The notes under the pieces: generated by a model | Database searches by the model: none | What the model was told of the DNA's origin: nothing | Seen by the model: only the letters and a program-made list of their open reading frames with translations | Shown here: positions 1-5,773 of the stretch, piece after piece | How the letters are laid out: every line of letters begins with the position of its first letter | How positions within the stretch are numbered: the stretch's first letter is position 1 | Position numbers and translations under genes: made by a program | Source: Clostridia bacterium | Lineage (GTDB): Bacteria > Bacillota > Clostridia > Oscillospirales > CAG-272 | Length of the DNA stretch: 7,926 nt | Direction of reading: 5' to 3' | NCBI GenBank assembly: GCA_017960705.1 | Contig: JAGCYR010000237.1 | Coordinates: forward strand, 1 to 7,926

Positions 1-200
1 ACGTTCAGCCAGTTGACCTCGGGCTGCATCTTGACGAGCTTGATGCTGTTGTTCTGCACCCAAACCGAAAGCGGGAGCAGAATGAGCTTCGAGAACAGAA
101 CGAAGAGCAGGATAGCCAGCGCGTAGTTCCCCGTCAGGTCGTAACAGAGACGGATCACCGCGCCGAGCGGCGTCGCGAGCCAGGACAGGACTTTGGTCAT
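1..200 (-). CDS. yidC: YidC/Oxa1-family membrane protein insertase, N-terminal part only (cut by window edge)
   Basis: YidC inserts proteins into the cytoplasmic membrane, alone or with the Sec translocon. Only the first 66 codons are present; the gene runs off the left edge. The protein starts MTKVLSWLATPLGAVIRL, then has a hydrophobic segment at about residues 25-46 (NYALAILLFVLFSKLILLPL), then a polar stretch VQNNSIKLVKMQPEV. This order (PLG near the start, GNYxLAI, K/RLILLPL, then KMQPE) matches gram-positive YidC/SpoIIIJ proteins after their signal peptide. There is no lipoprotein signal peptide, so this would be a form without the usual N-terminal lipobox. K38 lies where many relatives carry the groove arginine; that is my alignment by eye. 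The start is chosen because GGAGG (207-211) lies 6 nt upstream of the ATG. The frame stays open upstream with Arg-rich codons to a GTG at 287, but no ribosome site precedes that. The usual rpmH-rnpA neighbours are absent upstream. Confidence 0.87.
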   Translation of the reverse strand, partial: MTKVLSWLATPLGAVIRLCYDLTGNYALAILLFVLFSKLILLPLSVWVQNNSIKLVKMQPEVNWLN

Positions 201-207
201 TATTCTC

Positions 208-280
208 CTCCGGCGGAGCGGGGACGTTCCCCGGCGCCTCTTTGATGATGAAGGCGGTTTCGGTTCCCTCCCGCGGGAGG
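208..280 (-). promoter_or_regulatory. Structured 5' leader of yidC with three short stem-loops
   Basis: The untranslated leader can form three hairpins in order of transcription. The first is CCTCC-CGCG-GGAGG, a 14-bp perfect palindrome at 267-280. The second is a 6-bp stem CGGGGA/TCCCCG with a 3-nt loop at 219-233. The third is a 4-bp stem CTCC/GGAG with a 3-nt loop at 208-218, and it covers part of the yidC ribosome site (205-211). The CCTCC of the first hairpin is also complementary to that ribosome site, so alternative pairing is possible. Regulation is inferred; GC-rich sequence makes short stems common by chance. Confidence 0.35.
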
Positions 281-296
281 TCCGCACCGATTCATT

Positions 297-325
297 ATTA
301 TATATCTTTGTGTCTTTTTTGTCAA
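297..325 (-). promoter_or_regulatory. Sigma-A promoter of yidC
   Basis: On the minus strand a perfect -35 TTGACA (320-325) and a perfect -10 TATAAT (297-302) are separated by 17 bp. Transcription would begin near 290, giving a leader of about 90 nt before the yidC ATG. It diverges from the cyclophilin promoter, with 53 bp between the two -35 boxes. Confidence 0.85.
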
Positions 326-378
326 TCCCCCGCGCGTGAAATCGGGTGCGGGCAACGTCCCGGAGAGCCCGTCTCCGC

Positions 379-407
379 TTGACAAACCGACCGAAAAATG
401 ATATAGT
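379..407 (+). promoter_or_regulatory. Sigma-A promoter of the cyclophilin-sir2 operon
   Basis: TTGACA (379-384) and TATAGT (402-407) are separated by 17 bp. A TG at 399-400 forms an extended -10 (TGnTATAGT). Transcription should start near 414, where a stem-loop begins. Confidence 0.85.
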
Positions 408-413
408 GAAAAA

Positions 414-430
414 GGAGCGGGGCCCGCTCC
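414..430 (+). other. Stem-loop at the predicted 5' end of the cyclophilin mRNA
   Basis: GGAGCGG and CCGCTCC arms face each other around a few G/C bases, giving a strong hairpin of 6-7 bp that begins almost exactly at the predicted transcription start. It lies 14 nt upstream of the ribosome site (445-449) and does not cover it. A 5'-terminal stem-loop of this kind often protects mRNA from decay; that role is inferred here. Confidence 0.45.
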
Positions 431-456
431 GAAATCCCGACTACGGAGGTCTGCAG

Positions 457-1104
457 ATGCCTGTTTCCGAGAACCGCAAACGGATGAAGAACCGTCCGAA
501 CGCCAAAAACCCCCCGAAAAAGAAAAAGATCAACCCGACCCCGTGGATCGCGCTCGCCGCCGTCGTACTGATCGCCGGCGCTCTGATCGCCCTGTTCACG
601 GTCAAGCCGTGGCGGAAGGATTATTACGCGGATATCGAGATCGCGGGCTACGGAACGGTCACCGTCTTCCTCGACGGTCACGCCGCGCCGATCACCGTCA
701 AGAACTTCGTTTCGCTCGCCGAATCGGGGTACTATAACGGCGCGACCTTCCACCGGATCATGAAGGGCTTTATGATGCAGGGCGGCACGGGCGACGGTAC
801 CGCGAAGAAGATCAAGGGCGAGTTCAAAGAAAACGGCGTGAACAATCCCTTGAAGCACGAGCGCGGCACGATCTCGATGGCGCGGGCGAACGACTACGAC
901 AGCGGGAACTCCCAGTTCTTCATCTGCCAGACCACCGAGAAGTGCGCCCATCTCGACGGCGCCTACGCAGCGTTCGGGCACGTGACCCGGGGGATGGAGA
1001 TCGTGGACGAGATCTGCAATTCCGCGAATCCGACCGACAACAACGGCACGATCCCCGCAAGCGAACAGCCGGTGATCGTTTCGGTCACCATCCGCAAACC
1101 GTAA
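457..1104 (+). CDS. Membrane-anchored peptidyl-prolyl cis-trans isomerase, cyclophilin type
   Basis: Cyclophilins catalyse cis-trans isomerisation of Xaa-Pro bonds and help proteins fold. This 215-residue protein has a Lys/Arg/Pro-rich N-terminus (KKKK at 21-24), one transmembrane segment at about 29-49, and a cyclophilin domain from about residue 57 to the end. Family motifs are clear: the catalytic arginine in FHRIMKGFMMQGG (98-110), ARANDYDSGNSQFFIC (142-157) and LDGAYAAFGHV (166-176). His165 lies where human CypA has Trp121, as in many bacterial forms. There is no lipobox cysteine. By the positive-inside rule the domain should face outward, so it probably assists folding of exported proteins. 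The start at 457 is chosen over an in-frame ATG at 346 because GGAGG (445-449) lies 7 nt before it, and because 346 is upstream of the promoter. The Sir2 gene follows after 15 nt, so the two are co-transcribed. Confidence 0.93.
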   Translation: MPVSENRKRMKNRPNAKNPPKKKKINPTPWIALAAVVLIAGALIALFTVKPWRKDYYADIEIAGYGTVTVFLDGHAAPITVKNFVSLAESGYYNGATFHRIMKGFMMQGGTGDGTAKKIKGEFKENGVNNPLKHERGTISMARANDYDSGNSQFFICQTTEKCAHLDGAYAAFGHVTRGMEIVDEICNSANPTDNNGTIPASEQPVIVSVTIRKP

Positions 1105-1119
1105 CAAAGGGAGGATCTT

Positions 1120-1863
1120 ATGGGAACCGAACTGCAAGACCGGGCGCGGGAGCTTTCCGACCTGATCCGAGGGGCGAACCGGATCGTTTTTCTCGGCGGG
1201 GCGGGCGTCTCGACCGAGAGCGGCATCCCCGATTTCCGCGGGAGCGGCGGGCTCTACACCGAGCAGGCGAGCATCCCGCCCGAGGTGATCCTCTCGCACA
1301 CCTTTTTCCTCAACCATACCGAGGAATTCTACCGCTTTTACCGTGAAAAGATGCTCTTCCCCGACGCGAAGCCCAACGCCGCCCACAAGGCGCTGGCGGA
1401 GCTTGAAAAGATGGGCAGGCTGACGGCTGTTCTGACCCAGAATATCGACGGTCTGCACCAAGCGGCGGGATCGAAACGGGTGATCGAGCTGCACGGCTCG
1501 GTGCTCCGCAACCGGTGCGTTTCGTGCGGGAGGAGCTATCCCCTGTCGTTCATCACCGGGAGTACAGACGTCCCGACCTGCCCCGCCTGCGGGAACGTGA
1601 TCAAGCCCGACGTGGTTCTGTACGAAGAGCCGCTCAACGAACAGGATCTGATCGACGCGGGACGGGCGCTCTATTCCGCCGACCTTCTGATCGTCGGCGG
1701 CACGTCGCTTACCGTCAACCCGGCGGCGGGTCTGGTCAACTATTTCCGGGGGAACGAGTTCGTCATCATCAACCGCGATCCCACCCCCTACGACCGCGCG
1801 GCGACCCGGATCTACCGCGATCCGATCGGGCGGCTGCTCGGCGAGGCGGTCGCGCTTCTCTGA
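1120..1863 (+). CDS. cobB: NAD-dependent protein deacylase, Sir2 family (CobB-like sirtuin)
   Basis: Sirtuins remove acyl groups from lysines, consuming NAD and releasing nicotinamide and O-acyl-ADP-ribose. All core elements are present in 247 residues, the usual length for a bacterial sirtuin. They are the NAD-binding GAGVSTESGIPDFRG (27-41), TQNIDGLH (106-113), the catalytic His125 in LHGS, four zinc cysteines in two CxxC pairs (C133/C136 and C154/C157), GTSLTVNPAAG (194-204) and INRD (217-220). The segment YRFYREKM (71-78) resembles ordinary deacetylase-type sirtuins. I cannot fix the acyl specificity from sequence. A GGGAGG ribosome site lies just before the ATG. It is second in a two-gene operon with the cyclophilin and is followed by two terminator hairpins, so the operon ends here. 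No acetyltransferase or acetyl-CoA synthetase partner lies next to it. Confidence 0.95.
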   Translation: MGTELQDRARELSDLIRGANRIVFLGGAGVSTESGIPDFRGSGGLYTEQASIPPEVILSHTFFLNHTEEFYRFYREKMLFPDAKPNAAHKALAELEKMGRLTAVLTQNIDGLHQAAGSKRVIELHGSVLRNRCVSCGRSYPLSFITGSTDVPTCPACGNVIKPDVVLYEEPLNEQDLIDAGRALYSADLLIVGGTSLTVNPAAGLVNYFRGNEFVIINRDPTPYDRAATRIYRDPIGRLLGEAVALL

Positions 1864-1882
1864 CCCCTCCGACGGGGGTTTT
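1863..1882 (+). terminator. Small hairpin directly after the sirtuin stop codon
   Basis: ACCCC(T) at 1863-1868 pairs with (G)GGGGT at 1874-1879, giving 6 bp including one T-G wobble around a 5-nt loop. Only four Ts follow. It begins on the last base of the stop codon. Alone it would be a weak terminator; it may help the stronger one about 30 bp downstream. Confidence 0.45.
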
Positions 1883-1910
1883 CAAGAAAAAACTTTCGTG
1901 ATCTTATCGA

Positions 1911-1961
1911 AACGTCCTCTCCGATACCCGCAAACCGGGCGGCGGAGGGGGCGTTCTTTTT
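1911..1961 (+). terminator. Intrinsic terminator of the cyclophilin-sir2 operon
   Basis: A 13-bp stem (1911-1923 with 1943-1955, including two G-U wobbles) closes a 19-nt loop that contains its own small CCCG/CGGG stem. TTCTTTTTG follows. The long stem plus U-tract is typical of a Rho-independent terminator. Confidence 0.75.
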
Positions 1962-1969
1962 GCGTCCCG

Positions 1970-2014
1970 GGCATAGGGGATGACGCCCCGGCATAGGATG
2001 TTCCGATATCGGAA
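1970..2014. promoter_or_regulatory. Possible regulatory site before the flippase: tandem GGCATAGG repeat and 14-bp palindrome
   Basis: GGCATAGG occurs at 1970-1977 and again at 1990-1997, exactly 20 bp apart, each followed by (GG)ATG. Directly after lies TTCCGATATCGGAA (2001-2014), a perfect 14-bp palindrome, only 15 nt before the flippase ATG and beside its ribosome site. No convincing TTGACA/TATAAT promoter is visible in 1962-2028. The site could bind a regulator or form a hairpin in the leader; both are inference. Confidence 0.3.
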
Positions 2015-2028
2015 ACGGAGGGGCACGG

Positions 2029-3513
2029 ATGGGCAGACGGTTTTATCGGGACCTTGTGATCCTGTCGCTCTCCTCGCTTTTCATGCGCGGCGCAGGGGTG
2101 ATCTGGAGCGGGTACCTGTCCCGGAGGATGGGCGCGGGCGCGATGGGACTGCATTCGGTTCTGATGAACCTCTACGGCTTTGCGGTCACGGTCGCCGTCG
2201 CGGGGATCGGGCTCGCCGTCACGCGGCTGGTCTCGGAATGCGAAGAGAGGGGCGACCGGGCGGGGACGTTTGCGGTCGTGCGGCGGTCGCTCTGCTGCTC
2301 TCTTGCGTCGGGCGGGGGAACGGCGCTGGTTCTGCTTCTGTTTGCCGGTCCGTTCGGTGGATTTCTGCTCGGGGACGCTTCGACCGTGCCGCTCGTCCGC
2401 GCCCTCGCTCTCCCGGTCTTCACACTCCCGGTCTCGGCGGTCTTTACGGGTTATTTCGCGGCGAAAAGGCGGGCGCGGATCACCGTGGTCGCGGGGATCG
2501 CGGAGCTGTTTCTGCGGATCTTCTTCACCCTCCGTCTGCTCTCCCCCGCCCCCTCCTCCGACGCGGACGGGGTGTTCCGGCTCCTGCTCGGCGGCGGATT
2601 TGCCGAAGCCCTCTCCGCCGTTCTGCTCGCCCTGTTCTATCTTGCCGGCCGCCGCAGGGAAAAAGCCGCAAACGGCGTCGGGCTGACCCGCCGGATCCTT
2701 GCGATCTCGGTGCCGATCGCGCTGTCGGGGTGTCTGCGCGCGGGACTGTCGACCCTCGGGCATCTTCTGATCCCCTTTTCGCTCTGCCGGAGCGGGATGG
2801 ATCGGGCGGCGGCGCTCGCCTCCTACGGCACGCTTGCGGGGATGGCGCTGCCGGTCGTGCTCTACCCGATGGCGATCCTCTCGTCGGGCGCGGCGCTGCT
2901 GGTCCCGGAATTCGCCCGCCTGAAAGCCGCGGACGACCGTGCGGGGACGGTCGCGCTGGCAAAGCGGTCGCTGTTCGTCACGCTGGCGTTTTCCGGCGGG
3001 TGTTTCGCTCTGCTCGCGGCGTTTGCGGATCCCGTCGGGCGGGTACTGTTCGGCTCCGGCGACGCGGGGCGCTTCATATTCTACCTTGCGCCGGTCGTGC
3101 CTGTCATGTTCCTCGACCATATCGCGGACGCCGCCTTAAAAGGAATCGGGGAGCAGGTGGCGGTCATGTGGATCAACATCGCGGATTCCGCCCTGACCGT
3201 CCTTCTGATCCTCTGTCTTCTTCCGCGCTTCGGGATCGTCGGCTATATCCTGATGATCGCTCTGACAGAGGTATTCAACTTCGCGCTCTCGCTTTGGCGG
3301 CTGATGCGGAAAACGGGGTACAGACCCGCCCTTCTGCGCGCCGTGCCTCCCCTGCTCTTCGCGCTTCTCTGTCTGCTCTTTTCCCGCGCCGTGCTCGCGG
3401 GAGACGTCGGCTCGGTCCCGTCTCTTGCGCTCGGGGGCGCCGCGGGGCTTTCGCTCTATCTGCTCCCCTTTCTTCTGTTCCGGCGGCGGTCGAAAAATGC
3501 GCCGAGACCTTGA
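2029..3513 (+). CDS. SpoVB-like polysaccharide/lipid flippase (MOP exporter superfamily)
   Basis: This 494-residue protein is mostly hydrophobic, with about 12-14 membrane segments separated by short Arg/Lys loops, the layout of MOP-superfamily flippases that move lipid-linked sugars across the cytoplasmic membrane. Features typical of SpoVB/YtgP-type proteins are GYLSRRMGAGAMGLHSVLMN (28-47), AGIGLAVTRLVSE (58-70), ASYGTLAGMALPVVLYP (264-280) leading into a membrane segment and LVPEFARLKA (291-300), and FLDHIADAALKGIGEQ (361-376) followed by INIADSALT and LLPRFGIVGYI (397-407). This pattern fits the SpoVB branch better than MurJ. The substrate, and any link to sporulation, cannot be told from this window. 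The start has GGAGGGG at 2017-2023, 5 nt upstream. Its stop codon overlaps the -35 box of the cysE promoter. A long open frame overlapping it in another phase is a by-product of GC-rich codons. Confidence 0.85.
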   Translation: MGRRFYRDLVILSLSSLFMRGAGVIWSGYLSRRMGAGAMGLHSVLMNLYGFAVTVAVAGIGLAVTRLVSECEERGDRAGTFAVVRRSLCCSLASGGGTALVLLLFAGPFGGFLLGDASTVPLVRALALPVFTLPVSAVFTGYFAAKRRARITVVAGIAELFLRIFFTLRLLSPAPSSDADGVFRLLLGGGFAEALSAVLLALFYLAGRRREKAANGVGLTRRILAISVPIALSGCLRAGLSTLGHLLIPFSLCRSGMDRAAALASYGTLAGMALPVVLYPMAILSSGAALLVPEFARLKAADDRAGTVALAKRSLFVTLAFSGGCFALLAAFADPVGRVLFGSGDAGRFIFYLAPVVPVMFLDHIADAALKGIGEQVAVMWINIADSALTVLLILCLLPRFGIVGYILMIALTEVFNFALSLWRLMRKTGYRPALLRAVPPLLFALLCLLFSRAVLAGDVGSVPSLALGGAAGLSLYLLPFLLFRRRSKNAPRP

Positions 3514-3538
3514 CAAAGCCGAAAAGAAAAGATATAAT
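3510..3538 (+). promoter_or_regulatory. Perfect consensus sigma-A promoter of cysE-cysS, overlapping the flippase stop codon
   Basis: TTGACA (3510-3515), a 17-bp spacer and TATAAT (3533-3538) match the consensus at every position. The TGA stop of the flippase (3511-3513) lies inside the -35 box. Transcription would start near 3545, leaving a leader of about 43 nt before the cysE ATG. That is too short for a T-box or S-box, and none is seen. Confidence 0.88.
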
Positions 3539-3587
3539 AAAATATCATATTGTGCGCTTGCGCGTATCACGCTTTGTGAGGAACGAA

Positions 3588-4301
3588 ATGGGCCCCCGGA
3601 AATTGCTGAAAGAGAAACTGGATAAGGTGAAGACCGAACTCGGAGAGATCCGCGACTCGGTCTTGTACGACGTGCACGCCTTCCGTGAGCGCGACCCCGC
3701 CGCCGCGTCCGACGCGGAGGTCCTCCTGCTCTACCCCGGTATGCACGCTCTGCTCTTCCACCGTGCCGCGCACGCCCTGCACGAGAAGGGACACACCCTT
3801 GCGGCGCGGGCGGTCAGCCAGGGGGCTCGGTTCATCACCGGCATCGAGATCCACCCCGCCGCCAAGATCGGAAAAGGCGTGGTGATCGACCACGGCGCCG
3901 CCGTCGTGATCGGCGAGACCGCAGAGGTCGGCGACAACTGCACGATCTATCAGGGAGTGACCCTCGGCGGTACCGGGAAGGACACCGGGAAACGCCATCC
4001 CACGATCGGAAACAACGTGCTGATCGGCGCGGGCGCGAAGGTGCTCGGTCCCTTCAAAGTCGGGGACGGAGCGCGGATCGCCGCGGGCGCCGTGGTGCTT
4101 GAGGAAGTGCCGGAGAACTCGACCGCGGTCGGTATTCCCGCCCACGTCGTCAGACTCCGCGGCAAGAACGGCGGATGCGGGGACCTCGACCAGATCCACA
4201 TCCCCGACCCCGTGGAACAGGAGATCTGCCGACTCGGCAAACGGGTCGCGGAACTCGAAAAGAAGATCGCGGAAGCCGAAAAAAAGAAGGACGGAAACTG
4301 A
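3588..4301 (+). CDS. cysE: Serine O-acetyltransferase
   Basis: CysE transfers an acetyl group from acetyl-CoA to L-serine, making O-acetylserine, the carbon skeleton for cysteine synthesis in the cytoplasm. The 237-residue protein has an alpha-helical N-terminal domain (about 1-80, including DVHAFRERDPAA and YPGMHALLFHRAAHAL). Then comes a left-handed beta-helix of hexapeptide repeats (about 84-190). The catalytic His102 lies in IDHG. Glu87 in GIEIHP takes the place of E. coli Asp143, as is usual in gram-positive enzymes. The flexible loop GGTGKDTGKRHP (127-138) is intact. The charged tail (about 208-237, rich in E and K) may form a coiled coil. The ATG at 3588 is preceded by GTGAGGAA with 6 nt spacing. 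Upstream codons in this phase run through the flippase gene and lie before the promoter, so they are not part of the gene. cysS follows after 3 nt. Confidence 0.94.
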   Translation: MGPRKLLKEKLDKVKTELGEIRDSVLYDVHAFRERDPAAASDAEVLLLYPGMHALLFHRAAHALHEKGHTLAARAVSQGARFITGIEIHPAAKIGKGVVIDHGAAVVIGETAEVGDNCTIYQGVTLGGTGKDTGKRHPTIGNNVLIGAGAKVLGPFKVGDGARIAAGAVVLEEVPENSTAVGIPAHVVRLRGKNGGCGDLDQIHIPDPVEQEICRLGKRVAELEKKIAEAEKKKDGN

Positions 4302-4304
4302 CCC

Positions 4305-5720
4305 ATGCTGCTCTACAATACCCTGACCCGCACCCGAGACGAGCTGGTCCCGCACGAAGACGGAAAGATCCGGATGTATACCTGCGGACCGACCGTCTAC
4401 CATTTCGCACACATCGGGAACCTGCGTACCTATATGATGGAGGACGTCCTGGAAAAGGCGCTCCGCTATCTCGGCTACGACGTGACCCGCGCCATGAACA
4501 TCACCGACGTCGGGCATCTGACGAGCGACGCCGACGAGGGCGAGGACAAGATGGTGAAGGGCGCGAAGCGCGAACACAAGACCGTGCTCGAGATCGCGAA
4601 GCAGTACACCGACGCCTTCTTTGCCGACTGCGAGAAACTGCATATCAAGAAGCCCGACGTCGTGGTCCCCGCGACGAGCGAGATCTCCGAGTTCATCCGC
4701 GTGATCGAGCGGCTGATCGAGACCGGCTATGCCTACGAAGCGGGCGGGAATATCTACTTCGACACCTCGAAGCCCAAACAGTACAACGTCTTCCACGACT
4801 TCGGCGAGGAAGACCTCGAAGAGGGCGTCCGCGAGGGCGTCGGGGTCGATTCCAACAAGCGGAACAAGACCGACTTCGTTCTCTGGTTCACCAAATCCAA
4901 GTTTGAGGATCAGGAGCTCAAATGGGAGTCCCCCTTCGGGCTCGGATATCCCGGCTGGCATATCGAATGCTCCTGCATCTCGATGAAATACCTCGGCGAG
5001 TATCTCGACCTGCACTGCGGGGGGGTGGATAATATTTTCCCCCACCACACCAACGAGATCGCACAGAGCGAGGCGTACCTCGGACACCCGTGGTGCGGAG
5101 CGTGGTTCCACGTCGCGCACCTGAATACCGCGAGCGGGAAGATGTCGAAATCCAAGGGCGAATTCTTGACCCTCTCGCTGCTCGAATCCAAGGGGTACGA
5201 TCCGCTTGCCTACCGTTTCTTCTGCCTGCAGTCACACTACCGCAAGTCGCTGGTCTTCACCTACGAGAATCTCGACAACGCGGCGGGCGCGTACGCGAAA
5301 CTGGTCGCGAGGATCGCGGCTCTCGACAGCGACGGAGAGTACGACGAAGCGGGCGCCAAGCCTTACCTCGACGCCTTCCGTTCCGCGCTTGAAAACGACC
5401 TGAACACCTCGCTTGCCGTCACCGCGGTCTACGACGTGCTGAAAGCCCCGCTGAACGGCAAGACCAAGCGCGACTTGATCGCGAAGTTCGACACCGTCCT
5501 GTCGCTCGGGCTGCTCGAGGCGGCGGAGAAAGTCAAGGAGAAGGAAGCGCCGAAAGCCGACGATCCGAGACGCGCCGAGATTGAAAAGATGATCGCCGCC
5601 CGCGCCGAAGCCAAGAAGCAGAAAAACTATGCAGAAGCCGACCGCATCCGCGCGGAACTGTCCGCGATGGGCGTGACGCTGACCGACACCAAAGACGGAA
5701 CCACCTACACCATCGCATAA
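4305..5720 (+). CDS. cysS: Cysteine--tRNA ligase (cysteinyl-tRNA synthetase)
   Basis: CysS joins cysteine to tRNA-Cys using ATP. This 471-residue protein is a normal length for the family. The class I signatures are HIGN (36-39) and KMSKS (279-283). Zinc ligands that recognise the cysteine thiol are all in place: C27 in TCGPTVY, C222 in HIECS, H247 and E251 in FPHHTNEIAQ. The C222-H247-E251 spacing equals that of E. coli C209-H234-E238. The Thr in HHTNE replaces a common Glu but is not a ligand. The C-terminal helical region (about 300-445) and a short end piece (GVTLTDTKDGTTYTIA) follow the family plan. Only 3 nt separate it from cysE and the ribosome site (AAGGA at about 4287-4291) is distant, so translation is probably coupled to cysE. 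The pairing puts cysteine supply and use under one promoter. Confidence 0.97.
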   Translation: MLLYNTLTRTRDELVPHEDGKIRMYTCGPTVYHFAHIGNLRTYMMEDVLEKALRYLGYDVTRAMNITDVGHLTSDADEGEDKMVKGAKREHKTVLEIAKQYTDAFFADCEKLHIKKPDVVVPATSEISEFIRVIERLIETGYAYEAGGNIYFDTSKPKQYNVFHDFGEEDLEEGVREGVGVDSNKRNKTDFVLWFTKSKFEDQELKWESPFGLGYPGWHIECSCISMKYLGEYLDLHCGGVDNIFPHHTNEIAQSEAYLGHPWCGAWFHVAHLNTASGKMSKSKGEFLTLSLLESKGYDPLAYRFFCLQSHYRKSLVFTYENLDNAAGAYAKLVARIAALDSDGEYDEAGAKPYLDAFRSALENDLNTSLAVTAVYDVLKAPLNGKTKRDLIAKFDTVLSLGLLEAAEKVKEKEAPKADDPRRAEIEKMIAARAEAKKQKNYAEADRIRAELSAMGVTLTDTKDGTTYTIA

Positions 5721-5724
5721 CGCC

Positions 5725-5749
5725 TCGCGCCCGGAGACCCCGGGCGCGA
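5725..5749 (+). terminator. Strong hairpin between cysS and the RACo-like gene (attenuator or weak terminator)
   Basis: TCGCGCCCGG (5725-5734) and CCGGGCGCGA (5740-5749) form a perfect 10-bp stem with a 5-nt loop. What follows is TTCTGTAAG, not a U-run, so termination should be partial at best. It lies 4 nt after the cysS stop and 24 nt before the next ATG. It may lower expression of the downstream gene or stabilise the cysES mRNA 3' end. No separate promoter for the next gene is visible. Confidence 0.5.
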
Positions 5750-5773
5750 TTCTGTAAGAATGGAGAGAACGAT

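Noticed and set aside
201..287. In-frame N-terminal extension of yidC from a GTG at 287
   Set aside because: It would be an Arg-rich stretch without a ribosome site, and a good ribosome site sits 6 nt before the ATG at 200.
200..295. Possible leader peptide (ATG at 295, minus strand) ending in TAATG overlap with yidC, suggestive of a MifM-like regulatory peptide
   Set aside because: The ATG lies only 2 nt after the -10 box, upstream of the expected transcription start, with no ribosome site.
322..1494. 390-residue open frame antisense to the cyclophilin and sirtuin
   Set aside because: Its composition mirrors the third-codon bias of the sense genes, it has no ribosome site or recognisable motif, and both sense genes are certain.
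1882..3120. 412-residue Arg/Pro-rich open frame antisense to the flippase
   Set aside because: Composition is extreme and typical of antisense GC-rich frames; no domain or ribosome site.
1980..3587. Long plus-strand open frame running through the flippase gene and joining in phase with cysE, as if a fusion protein
   Set aside because: The extra part is Arg/Gly-rich with no domain, overlaps a clear membrane protein in another phase, and lies before the cysE promoter and ribosome site. It is a GC-rich frame shadow.
3539..3587. T-box or S-box riboswitch before cysE-cysS
   Set aside because: The leader from the consensus promoter is only about 43 nt, with no T-box sequence, specifier stem or terminator.
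3567..5120. 517-residue open frame antisense to cysE and cysS
   Set aside because: Mirror of two highly conserved genes; rich in V/D/H repeats typical of antisense reading; no start signals.
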